Shown: piece after piece, positions 11,855 through 21,432 of the stretch
How the letters are laid out: every line of letters begins with the position of its first letter
Numbering within the stretch: position 1 is the first letter of the stretch
Origin: Caprella mutica
Lineage: Eukaryota; Arthropoda; Malacostraca; Amphipoda; Caprellidae
DNA length: 64,000 nt
Direction: 5' to 3'
NCBI GenBank assembly: GCA_947561585.1
Contig: CANNZV010002479.1
Location: 146,155-210,154, forward strand
The notes under the pieces: model-generated
The model's database searches: none
Seen by the model: only the letters and a program-made list of their open reading frames with translations
What the model was told of the DNA's origin: nothing
Made by a program: the position numbers and the translations under genes

Positions 11855-13095
11855 CAGAGATGGGCGAAAAGTACATCGAAAGTACTAAGTACAAGTACTC
11901 GTAAATCAATTTACTTGAAGTAGTTGCCCAAGTACTCAAATAAAAAAGTACTTTCAAAGTACAAGAACAAAGTACTTTAAAGTATTTTCAAGTACCAAGT
12001 ACATTTACAATACAATTCAAAAACTAATAATTTATACTGTTAACTCTGACAGTACATCTTCTAAGTGACTTTTTTCTTTGATAGTACATCATCACAGTGA
12101 CTCTTTTCTCTGATAGTACATCATCACAGTGACTCTTTTCTCTGATAGTACATCATCACAGTGACTCTTCTCTGATAGTACATCATCACAGTGACTCTTT
12201 TCTCTGATAGTACATCATCACAGTGACTCTTTTCTCTGATAGTACATCATCACAGTGACTCTTTTCTCTGATTGTACATCATCACAGTGACTCTTTTCTC
12301 TGATAGTACATCATCACAGTGACTCTTTTCTCTGATAGTACATCATCACAGTGACTCTTTTCTCTGATAGTACATCATCACAGTGACTCTTTTCTCTGAT
12401 AGTACATCATCACAGTAACTCTTTTCTCTGATAGTACATCATCACAGTGACTCTTTTCTCTGACAGTACATCATCACAGTGACTCTTTTCTCTGATAGTA
12501 CATCATCACAGTGACTCTTTTCTCTGATAGTACATCATCACAGTGACTCTTTTCTCTGATAGTACATCATCACAGTGACTCACTGTACACGTCCACACGC
12601 TTATAATTCGTCAATGTGTTTGGCAAATATTGGTTGTGATATCTAGGCATCACAAAATAAATATTCAATGTACTTAAATTGGTCATTATTACTCAGTCTC
12701 ATATACATGATTGTATGTCAGAATATATAAATATTCACCTTCACATAAAAGTATACAATGTCTTAGTTTTTGATTCTACTGTTTGACAAACAATTTTCCA
12801 TGGACCTCTTCAAACTCTAATTTTTATCCAGTTGCTGTAAATACATTCTTCATGAGAAAAATAACTAATTTTGTAGAGATTTTAGAACTAATCTTTCAAA
12901 ATATCTTGACTGAAAGGAAAAAATGTACTTTGCAAAGTACTTTTTACTTGGGAAGTAACAAGTACTTGTAAAAAGTACTTCTAAGTAATTATTCAAAGTA
13001 CTTTTTAGAAAGTACTTCAAGTAGTACTTGAAGTACTTACTTGTTACTTAGTACTTTTACTTGGTACTTGGGAAGTACTTTCCCGCCCATCTCTG
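11855..13095. mobile_element. Non-autonomous hAT-like element inside the Tc1 transposase
   Basis: The ends are CAGAGATGGGCG and, inverted, CAGAGATGGGCGGG. They are flanked by perfect 8-bp duplications CCGATCAC (11847-11854 and 13096-13103), diagnostic of hAT insertion. Subterminal regions are dense in AAAGTACTT-type palindromes (11870-12010 and 12925-13080), possible transposase binding sites. The centre is a 32-bp minisatellite. No transposase gene is present. Confidence 0.9.
12044..12588. repeat. 32-bp minisatellite, about 17 copies
   Basis: The unit is close to TGATAGTACATCATCACAGT followed by GACTCTTTTCTC. Copies are almost identical except for the first two, which are diverged, and one 28-bp copy. 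It lies wholly inside the hAT-like element. Near identity suggests recent expansion. Confidence 0.9.
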
Positions 13096-14976
13096 CCGAT
13101 CACAGATTCGTTGCTGAAATCAACCATGGACCACTGCTCCTTCGACAAAACGACACGCTCCTTGACAAACTGCAGCCTTACAGTTTGGTTCTTTTTCGAT
13201 ATCACAGGCTTCGATACAGCATCCAGGCTTTTAATCCTACTCTGTTCAAACTTCTATTAACTTCGAATCTGGACACATTGAGATTATGCGTTTCACTCAT
13301 TTTGCGAAAAATACCTGCAGTAGTCTGGAAACAGTCCTTTATGCACAGTGTCACCATGACACGATCCTTTCTGAGGGTAGTTTTTAATGGTCTTCCTGAT
13401 TCTAATTTTGTAATAATTGAAGCACACTCTTTAAAAAGGATTAACATTGTGATGCACAACACTCTTAGATCTTTATATGATGCTTTCAATTTCAGAAAGT
13501 GACTTTTTTGACAGAGAGATACTTTTTTCCGAGTAGCAGGTGTAATGGCGACGATAGTTTTGTTCCAATAATTTGATGACCTTTAGTAACAATTTAATAT
13601 ATTGAAACAGTCTTTCAAACAAAGATTATTCAGTTTATACCCGTTTATTAATAACTGTCCCTTAACTTCTGCTCAGTGTCTTTTTCGTCCTCTGATGGCA
13701 ATAGTTAAATATTTTGGTAAATATTTGTTTGATTTTGCTAATATTTCTACCACATACCCACAGTATGTGTACCTTTATTGTTGTTAAGTTTCACGTATTT
13801 TCGTTGTCTAGTTCTTTCGCAATAAACGAAAATGTTGAACTTTTTTTTACTGTCCCTTAACTTGCTCGATACTGTATACTTATTTTCAGAACTCATAGAA
13901 TATCTATACGAAGGATTCTGAAACCGCGAAGGATTCTGTAAGCTTGGGAAAATTCAAAACTACTTCTTGTTGAGTTCTTCACCCTAAACATAAAGTAACA
14001 AAAATGTATAACATTTGTTAATACTATTCTTCCAATTCATTGCATATTTAATATATTAGAATTGAAATATTACATGATATATTTCAACTCCAAGATTAGG
14101 AATTTAAACAATAGTTATAATTTAATTATAATTACTTATCGCCATTCTTGTTCATTCTGGAGTGTTCCAGAGGTGCCAACTTATGAGATGTCCACCTCGA
14201 TTGGCCGTTAACTTAAGCATTCAGTTCGCCATTTGCATTCGGCGCGTTAACATGTGTGTGTTTTTCCTGCTCCCCTAGGCTTAAAGTCTAGTTGTTCGTG
14301 CACAGTGTTTTTGATCGATTAAATTCTGTTTTCATTCAAGCCTAGATGTTCTTGTATACAGATAAGTGTTTTTATTATAGCTTTTCTTTTAGTTCTATAG
14401 GATATACAATTTTAGCCACTTTTGCTCGTTATTATAAATTTTAAAAAATTACCTATCTTGCGTGGTACTTGAAAACAGGCCTTGCTGATAGTTTTTAAGT
14501 GAGCCAGTTAACTACTAACTAGTTATAGGTTGTATGCCTATAGTCTCTTTCCAATAATTTCACAGACAGGGGAATTTCGATAACCCCCTGCTGGACCGAA
14601 GACAAACCCTAGAAATTCGTGACTAGGGTAAATCTAGTTAGTTGGTTCGAAGCCGGTATTTCGAGACCGTGCTTACACTGCAAATATACGCTATATCGTG
14701 TATAACTTACTCACTTAATATTTTCGTCCCAAATTTACGGTGACTACTAACCAGTAACTACTAACTAGCTATAGGCTTAGCTATGCCTATAAAGTCTCTT
14801 TCCAAATTTCACATTGTGAAATTCTTCTCTACTAAGAGAAAAACTTTAGACTTTAGAAAACCCCCTGCTAGGATTGATGACTAAAACTCTAAGAATTCGT
14901 GACTAGAGTTACTAGTTAGAATAGATAAAGCCGGAAATTCGTGACCGTGCTTAAACTGGATATCTCAACAATACGA

Positions 14977-15160
14977 TAGGGTCACATAGGTAAATTGCGG
15001 CTCCCAAATTACATTGAAATGTTGCATTGATATCAAAAGAAGCGCGGTGAATGATATAATTTATTAATATTATTTTTTAACGTGTGTTTTGAAACCATGA
15101 TGTTTCTTTTGTTAGAGGCTGCAGTTAGTTAGCGTGCCGCAATTTACCTGCTTGACCCTA
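14977..15160. mobile_element. TAGGGTC-ended MITE, copy 1
   Basis: The inverted ends TAGGGTCACATAGGTAAATT and, read inward from the right, TAGGGTCAAGCAGGTAAATT frame a 184-bp non-coding body. If the outer TA is the target duplication, the element proper begins GGGTC. It sits between units 2 and 3 of the hairpin array. Confidence 0.75.
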
Positions 15161-15589
15161 TATCTAGTAACTATTTAACTCTTGAAATTTTCGTCACAAA
15201 TTGGTGACTACCAGTTTACTACTAACTAGCTATAGGCTTAGCTATGCCAATAGAGTCTCTTTCCAAATTTCACTCAGTGAAATTCTTCTCTACTAAGAGA
15301 AAAGTTATAGACAGGGGAATTTCGATAACCCCCTGCTAGGTTTGATGACTAAAACACTAAGAATTCGTGACTAGGGTACTAGTTAGCTAGTTCAAGCCGG
15401 AAATTCGTGACCGTGCTTTACTGGATTGAACAAATATACACTATATATCGTATAATACTATAACTTTCTTGAACTTCCTTATTATATTATATGGTAACTT
15501 TACATATGTGCAATAATACTCAAAATAAAAAAAATTAACGGGTACAAAGTGGCGTAAATTGTAAATAATACTTGTTTGTAATCATTGCC

Positions 15590-15793
15590 TAGGGTCCCAC
15601 AGGTAAATTGCTGTCCAATTGCAGTCTTCGAAAGAACTTTTCTAAAACTTTTTGATTCGAATTTTTATTGAAATTTGTTCAGATATCTGAAGTAGCGCAA
15701 TGCATTCTATATTTTATTATTGTTTGAAGCTATGATATTTCTGTGGTTAGGACACAGTTAGTTAGTGTACCGCAATTTACCTGCTTTACCCTA
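15590..15793. mobile_element. TAGGGTC-ended MITE, copy 2
   Basis: Its ends TAGGGTCCCACAGGTAAATT and TAGGGTAAAGCAGGTAAATT (inward) match copy 1, and the internal right part (AGTTAGTTAG.GT.CCGC) is shared. It is 204 bp and non-coding, inserted between hairpin units 3 and 4. A diverged right-end remnant (GTGTCGTAATATACCTACTT) lies at 16695-16725. Confidence 0.75.
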
Positions 15794-16732
15794 TCTAGCT
15801 TATATGTAATTGGTAGCTACTTAAAGATTGATATTGCTACTAGTGCTATGTATTCCATTCAAGAAGCACCATGAATTTCTGGATACAATTAATAATAATA
15901 ATCCATTTAACTACTAACTAGTTATAGGTTATATGCCTATAGTCTCTTAACAATAATTTCACATCGTGAAATTTTCTCTGATTCAGAGATATAATATAGA
16001 CAGGGGAATTTTGAAGAGAAATCCTATAAAATTTGTGACTAAGGTAAATCTAGTTAGTTAGTTTGAAGCCGGTATTTTGAGACCGTGCTTTCACTGGAAA
16101 TATCAAATATACGCTACGCTATATTGTGTATAATTTTTTAACTCTTTATAAAAATTTCGTCGCAAATTCATGGTGACTACTAACTAGCTACAGGCATTAT
16201 GCCTATTGAGTCTCCTTCCATATAAACTCACATTATGAAAATTTTCTGTTTCAGAACAATTTGAGAGGGGATTCCGATATTCACTACTATGATTGAAAAC
16301 AGTCTCTATGAATTTTTAGCTAGGGAAACTAGTAAGCTATTTTAGCCGGGAATTTGTGACCCGAGATTGTACTGGCTTCATCTAAGGAACACTAGACATA
16401 TCGTGTCTCTTGAACTTTAGTCTCAAGTACCAATATTAATTTCTTAACAAATACAGACTGTTAATACCACTACAGATATGTTTTGCAATTGCATATCCAA
16501 GTCTAGTTCTTCAATAAAAAATTTGCTGGAAGCCAGTTAACTTACTAGTTATATGCTAATGCCTACAGTCTCTTCCCAAATGAATTTGCTATGTTAAGTT
16601 TTTCTCTGATTCAGAGAATTAACAGGGGAATTTCGATAACCTCCTGCTAGGATTCAAGACTGTTCATAGTTTTTCTAGTAGGCCAGTTTACTATGTGTCG
16701 TAATATACCTACTTTAACCTAATTACCTATAT

Positions 16733-18794
16733 TCCCCGATAAATTCTTCTGTGACTCTGGAATTGACGAAGAGTTGAAGACTGTTGAATACGTTGTTGCA
16801 CTAGGGCAACAACTAGTTCAACCAGAAATTTGGTACACATAGCTACATAAAACCTGTATTTCGAAATTATTTCTTATTTTGGAAATTCAAAAATTAATGT
16901 CTATAGGTATAAAGATTGGTCATAGAGAAGAAGAATAATTTTCGGTTCAGTTTTCTCATTCATATAAGACGTGGAGGACTTCATTTATTTATAAATTTAT
17001 CTAAAGCCATTGAATCTGCATATCCATTATTAACGTTATTAATTAGAACATTGAAGAACTGTAGTTGGTTCAATGGAATAAATTTGTCTCGTGGCCTCTA
17101 TTGATTTTGAAGATGATTACTTTATAGAATATTATAGAATACCGTAGATATTAAAAAATGGAAAACACTTCTAACTTAAGTAAGTTTAGAGCTAAAGGCT
17201 CTACTTGTGAATCATGCAACTTACTTAAGTCATGAATTCTATATTGGCAAAATTAAGAACTGAAAGTTACTTGTCTACGTACTATTTAATTTACTTAATT
17301 GATAGATGAATTCGTATATGAATGGACTGTTGCAGAGAGAGAGAGAGAGTACTGTTGTTATTAGTAATGAAAGAAATTTTATTCTATTTATTCCTAATCA
17401 TTAGAAAGAAATGATTTTTAATTGATGCAACAAATTTGAGCAAAATTCTATTAATTGTGACGTCTTTATTTTTATCAAACTGTAGACTCTCTGCCTCCCA
17501 GCAGTTTAAGGGGGAGGTTTATTCTTTACAATTTTAGAACGTCTTAAAATTAATGCTCTCAAAATTGTCAATTGTAACTTACAAAAGAATAGAAATTGAT
17601 GATGATTATCCAGCTTAAAGTATTTAGACACCCTTTCATTACTTTAGTTTCGTAAGCGTTGAAGGTATTTTTGGTTTCAAGCTTTCGATTAAAAAGATTT
17701 TCTATTCATCATCAGGAGAAGTGTGGAAAACGTGGCCTTCAACTCTGTGTTTATATAACCTCTGATAATATGGATTTCCAGTTGAATATGAATCTTTTCA
17801 ATCAGTTTAGTAAGCATAAACCATAATTCTCAAAGTATTGTAATTAGCTACCACTGATGCATAAACTTGAAGAATGAACATTTCTTATAAATATATTAAA
17901 TTTTATTTAATAAGATGGGATTATGTATGCTAAGACTCTACCTCCCACATTAATGTTCTAGAACTGAAGGCCATTTTTATCTGGTTGGCAGGGCCTTTTC
18001 AAATGGCATTTAGTTTGTCCACATCAAAATATTTACTGTCAAGACTACAAATATTCTGCCATGCTCTCGTATTAGTTAAAGATTTTGACAACGTCTGTTA
18101 GAAGACTTATATTTCTGTGAAAAAATTTACTTTTATCAAAACATTCATGCTGTTGAAGTAAGTTAGTATTTTGATGGGATTACCGAATAGTAGCTGATAT
18201 CTAACGTTTAAGTATCATGATGCTTTATAAAATTTAGGAAGACCAAGTGCAACAGTGTTCGTTACCCCTTTTGCGGTACAAAATCAGTATCATGTGTTAT
18301 TAGTGCAGAATTTCCGCCAAACCTCTATAAACAACATAGCTAGATCACAAGTGGTATATTTCTTGAGTACACAGAAAATTGATCCCATGCAATTTAATGA
18401 TGTAAATTATTAATATAAAGTTTTCTTATAATACTAGATTATCTATAGTGAAATCGCTTGCAGTAAAGAGTGTTAGTTATTGAATTAGTGCAGGTATCCT
18501 GGATACCAATAAAAATAAAGATTAAATAAGACTAACCACTCCCATGTACAAATGATCTTGGAAGTTTCCTCTGTTTTGAATTTTGAAAAATTATTTCCCT
18601 CTGGAAGGTATTGCTTTTAGAATTTCAACCTATTAATTAATGAGATACGGTACAAGCTCAATGATCTATACATCAAGTTCCAACTTTCAAAGTTATGGAT
18701 GTATAAAGATTTTGTATCATGAAAGAGACTATTTCAATTACTTTATACACCACGTGTGGGAAATAATGAATTCCTGATTAAATGAAGTATTTTA
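16733..18794. other. Mostly featureless interior of the 14-19 kb interval
   Basis: A perfect 13-base inverted pair ACTTAAGTAAGTT / AACTTACTTAAGT lies at about 17173-17185 and 17218-17230. A short GA run lies at 17334-17347. Short ORFs such as 16916-17104 have no motif. I see no transposase, polymerase or other recognisable domain. Confidence 0.4.
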
Positions 18795-19091
18795 ATGTCA
18801 ATTCAAATTCTGTCTATATTTAACCTTCAAAGAGTACATGGATTGGATTTCGTGGAGAGTCTAATCAACTCTGTAAGTTTCCGAAAATCATACAAACAGT
18901 ACCTATCTATTTCAAAAATAGGTAGACGGATTGAAGCAATTATGGAAGAGGCAGGATTCGACATTGCTAATTTTAATCTCTGCACTTATGCAGCAGCTGC
19001 CTGTTCTTTCTTGAACCATAGTATTACCATTGATGATATTCAAGGTCGCAGGCTGGGCCAACGTTACAATTTTCTGATGCTCTTATCTTAA
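18795..19091 (+). CDS. Unrecognised 98-residue ORF near the right inverted repeat
   Basis: The frame is open for 98 codons and its predicted protein looks less random than neighbouring ORFs. It has an N-terminal hydrophobic and aromatic patch, a basic segment (FRKSYKQYL, residues about 34-42), an acidic helix-like stretch (GRRIEAIMEEAGFDI, about 47-61), then an alanine- and cysteine-bearing stretch and a basic C-terminus. It ends 50 bp before the perfect inverted repeat. I do not recognise a family. It could be a C-terminal exon of an element-encoded protein, a captured host exon or chance. The first ATG was taken as start without further support. Confidence 0.3.
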   Translation: MSIQILSIFNLQRVHGLDFVESLINSVSFRKSYKQYLSISKIGRRIEAIMEEAGFDIANFNLCTYAAAACSFLNHSITIDDIQGRRLGQRYNFLMLLS

Positions 19092-19196
19092 ATTCATACT
19101 TGAAAATTGGTTGGTCTCATCTTTTGCTGCGTTCTTTAAAATCTCATAAGTTGGCACCTCTGGAACACTCCAGAATGAACAAGAATGGCGATAAGT

Positions 19197-19500
19197 AATT
19201 GAACAGTTACCCAAGGCTTACATGTAAGGTGAAGGGTGACTTCAATTACTTCGGAAGCCATTCTTGTTCATTTTTCTGGAGTGTTCTTTCCCGCCCGGAG
19301 CGCTCCCGCCTGAACACTCAAGAAATACACAACAAAAGATTCGATCTTTGAATACTGAATGCTTAAGTTAACGGCCGATGCAGGTGGACATCTCATAAGT
19401 TGGCACCTCTGGAACACTCCAGAAAATGAACAAGAATGGCTTCCGAAGTAATTGAAGTCACCCTTCACCTTACAGGTAAGCTTTGGGTAACTGTTCAATT
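19197..19500. repeat. Foldback repeat sharing its core with the 14.1-kb inverted repeat
   Basis: The arms 19197-19286 and 19408-19500 are near-perfect inverted copies (about 90 bp, from AATTGAACAGTTACCCAA inward). They contain the same GCCATTCTTGTTCATT and CTGGAGTGTTC words as the 60-bp repeat at 14130. The loop (19287-19407) includes a GC-rich patch near 19288-19313 and the AAGTTAACGGCC segment that matches 14205-14220 inverted. Confidence 0.75.
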
Positions 19501-19813
19501 ATTTAATCATTAATTAGGAAACCATTTGACAAGTAACCTACTAATAATTAAGTACAAAGTAGTTTTGATGCTTTTCCTTTTGTCAAAGTAAATATGAAAT
19601 GTTATGACTCTCATATTAAATTAACTACAATTATTATAAATTATTTATTTTGATCATGAGATACGCCAAATAAAGAATTTTACTAGTAGGATAGAAATAA
19701 GTATTTATAATTTGACTTCTTGAGATTAGTAATTTTAATTCACAATAATTCATAAATTTGTAAGTTAATTCAATTAAAGAATTATAATATCTTTTTTTAT
19801 TTTTATTGCCACT

Positions 19814-20086
19814 TTGGCAAATTATCGAAGGATATTTGAGTGCAATTTCTTCTGGGTATATTTTTCAGGGACCTATATTCTACGAAGACACAGCCAAGTG
19901 AACGAAGGAAGTCCATTTCCAACCCCAGTCTACGGGTACATTAGTTCTAAGTCCAAGTCTACGGAGACATTTCCTGATCCTGGTTACGGCTACTTTTATG
20001 GCCAAACTCAGTCATACCTTACGGACGCAGCAAGCACCAATTTTGGCAACATTAGCGATAGTAGAGACCAGGGTACAGGAACATAA
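19814..20086 (+). CDS. Exon-like ORF, glycine/tyrosine/serine-rich, unrecognised
   Basis: An open frame runs to a stop at 20084-20086. A good splice acceptor (TATATTTTTCAG, ending 19868) lies inside it, so the likely exon is 19869-20086. The predicted peptide after that point is low in lysine and rich in G, Y, S, T and P, with PVYGY, PGYGYFYG and TDAASTNFG. Base composition is richer in G+C than the surroundings, as expected for an exon. I do not recognise the family. No donor-bearing upstream exon could be identified, so this may be a terminal exon of a gene outside the readable part, or a relic. Confidence 0.35.
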   Translation: MANYRRIFECNFFWVYFSGTYILRRHSQVNEGSPFPTPVYGYISSKSKSTETFPDPGYGYFYGQTQSYLTDAASTNFGNISDSRDQGTGT

Positions 20087-20670
20087 ACGGGTATAGTACC
20101 TAGTAGACGGCACAAAAATATGACGTCACCCCAACAACATATTCCTTGTTTGTGACCGAGCAGGTCATAATTCCTCGTATTTGCATGTTAATATCGAGAA
20201 GTTTAAAGTAATTTTATAAGGGTTTCGTGCAAGAGAAAAGCGAAAATGGAGATTGAACCTCAAAGTTGAATATATAGATATAATTCAGGTGTGTTTTTAT
20301 CGTTCATTTCTTCACACTATCTATAAAAAATTAGGTCGAACATATGTTACATAGGAGCCTAAACTAGTGCTAGTTAACTGCTCAAATTATTGTAGCTCAT
20401 ATGAATAACAGTTAAGTAAAAAAATAATGGAAATACATTTTAACCAATGCCTAGTTAGTAATTGAAAAGGAAGAAATTAAATATGGAAGTGATTAAGTTT
20501 AAGTTGGTTTTCCCATGTTACCATTTCCAGTAACCCGGTGGTCACGTCAAACTAGACATTCTATCAGCCGATTACCATACTCTATGTTACTGTATCCTGG
20601 TAGAGAGTATTGCACGAGGAAAGTACCAAGTATTATCACTTCAGCTAAACAGTGCTCGAGTACCACTTAA

Positions 20671-21428
20671 GGGCACCATTCCCAGATTTTGAAAAGTTTT
20701 TTAATGAATTCTAAGATGATTTTGACATTTTTTCGATTCATGACATTTTTTCGACATGACATTTTTTCGATTCGACCCATAGAAAACGAGTTATTCGAAT
20801 TTCAAACAAATTTTTAACAGTGTGTAAATTAATAAATGGATACTACAATTTTGTAGCTATGACATTATGGTTTTTTGTATTCGATTCTCCACAAGATTCT
20901 CTACAAATTGTGGGAGCGTTTTTTTGATTTTTCGAATTGGTTTTCGGATTATTGAAATTTTTAGTGAAAAAAAATTGAAAAAATATAAATTTCAAAATTA
21001 AATATTTTGAAAATTAAATAAAACTCCTCCAGAGTTTGTAGAGAATTTCGGTGAGAATCGAAGCAAAAAATCGCAATGCCGTAGCTTCAAAACTGTAAAC
21101 GCCTTAGGCTTTTGAATTACAAGATTTTTAGATCTCTGAACTAATAGAAAATCCTATTCAAAGGTTGATAATCTGACACGCTGCATACGACTCCTGAGGG
21201 GCATACCTTAGTGTGGCACGTTAGATACCAGATATAGCGAGATAATTAATTATTACAAATTATAATTGGCTGCTGAGAGTTGGTTTTTAGAGTACCACTC
21301 TCCCCAGGGGGTTAGAGTGACATGAGAGCTCTGATATTTTGCACACACTATAAGAAGGTTAAAAAGCAACTATTTACGCAATAAAATTTTTTTCTTTAAT
21401 TTTGCTATTTTTTCCGGGAACGGTCTCC
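20671..21428. mobile_element. TTAA-flanked non-autonomous element
   Basis: The ends GGGCACCATTCCC and, inverted, GGAGACCGTTCCC are flanked by TTAA at 20667-20670 and 21429-21432, the target used by piggyBac-type transposases. Inner parts 20844-20925 and 21022-21105 are imperfect inverted copies around the word TTCTCTACAAA, making a long hairpin. A short direct repeat of GACATTTTTTCGA lies at 20732-20775. It is non-coding. Confidence 0.7.
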
Positions 21429-21432
21429 TTAA

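Larger units (their letters stand above)
11330..13520 (-). pseudogene. Tc1-family DDE transposase, broken
   Basis: Read on the minus strand, the N-terminal part (13520-13104) has the paired helix-turn-helix region, with ESGRPLKTTLRKDR and later LNRVGLKA. It is followed by KEQWSMVDFSNES, where the family usually has FSDES. After the insertion the reading resumes with DDSMMVWGIISAAG, then QENSPSHTAKSVKAYIE (usually QDN), and WPAQSPELNPIENIWK. Tc1 transposases cut and paste DNA with a DDE triad. Here the first D reads as N and the second as E, there are several in-frame stops, and a 1.24-kb element splits the gene. It is certainly inactive. The D-to-E spacing fits Tc1. Confidence 0.9.
11044..13874 (-). 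mobile_element. Tc1-like element with IR/DR ends, disrupted by a hAT-like insertion
   Basis: The ends begin CAGT and are inverted to each other for about 230 bp. They are flanked by TA at 11042-11043 and 13875-13876, as for Tc1/mariner insertion. Each end holds two related direct repeats with core AAGTTAAGG.ACAGT: outer ones near 11058 and 13853, inner ones near 11265 and 13655. This is the IR/DR layout known from Sleeping Beauty-type Tc1 elements. The element encodes a decayed minus-strand transposase and is split by the insertion at 11855-13095. Removing that insertion leaves about 1.6 kb, a normal Tc1 length. Confidence 0.85.
10727..13996. mobile_element. Outer inverted repeat enclosing the Tc1 element
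   Basis: The left arm 10727-10803 (TTATGTTTAGGGTGAAGAAC onward) and the right arm 13922-13996 are inverted copies about 75 bp long with few mismatches. The Tc1 element sits asymmetrically between them, 240 bp from the left arm and about 48 bp from the right. The arms are probably the ends of an older TIR element that later received the Tc1. No target duplication was found, so this may instead be two independent inverted fragments. Confidence 0.5.
14495..16700. repeat. Tandem array of about six hairpin-rich units
   Basis: Units start near 14504, 14751, 15211, 15903, 16172 and 16531 and are about 250 bp without inserts. Each has the same order of short hairpins: a TATAGGC/GCCTATA stem, an ATTTCAC/GTGAAAT stem, a TTCTC/GAGAA stem, CAGGGG/CCCCTG, ACCCTA/TAGGGT and CGGT/ACCG. 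In unit 1 the last three lie at 14567-14590, 14606-14629 and 14654-14669. Their loops are AATTTCGATAA, AAATTCGTGA and ATTTCGAG, nearly one sequence. Some stem changes are compensatory between units: ACCCTA/TAGGGT becomes ACTCTA/TAGAGT in unit 2, and CGGT/ACCG becomes CGGG/CCCG in unit 5. No protein reads through. A structured RNA or a protein-binding DNA array are both possible. Confidence 0.7.
14130..19200. mobile_element. 5-kb interval bounded by a perfect 60-bp inverted repeat
   Basis: The arms 14130-14189 and 19141-19200 are exact reverse complements over 60 bases (left arm starts AATTACTTATCGCCATTCTT). The interval contains the hairpin array, two small MITEs and one ORF of 98 codons. Related sequence extends the left arm to about 14230, matching inverted sequence at 19348-19420 (AAGTTAACGGCC region). 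Perfect identity of the arms points to a recent event or gene conversion. No transposase was recognised and no target duplication was confirmed, so element status is inference. Confidence 0.6.

Noticed and set aside
13041..13502. 153-codon plus-strand ORF
   Set aside because: It is the antisense shadow of the Tc1 transposase relic and the end of the hAT-like element.
14495..16700. Group I intron, hammerhead or twister ribozyme, or rDNA
   Set aside because: I looked for the catalytic core words of these families and found none in the right order; only the hairpin pattern is supported.
17158..17235. Small ORF with CESC motif as a zinc-finger exon
   Set aside because: It is only 25 codons long with one CxxC pair and overlaps a palindrome; no splice evidence.
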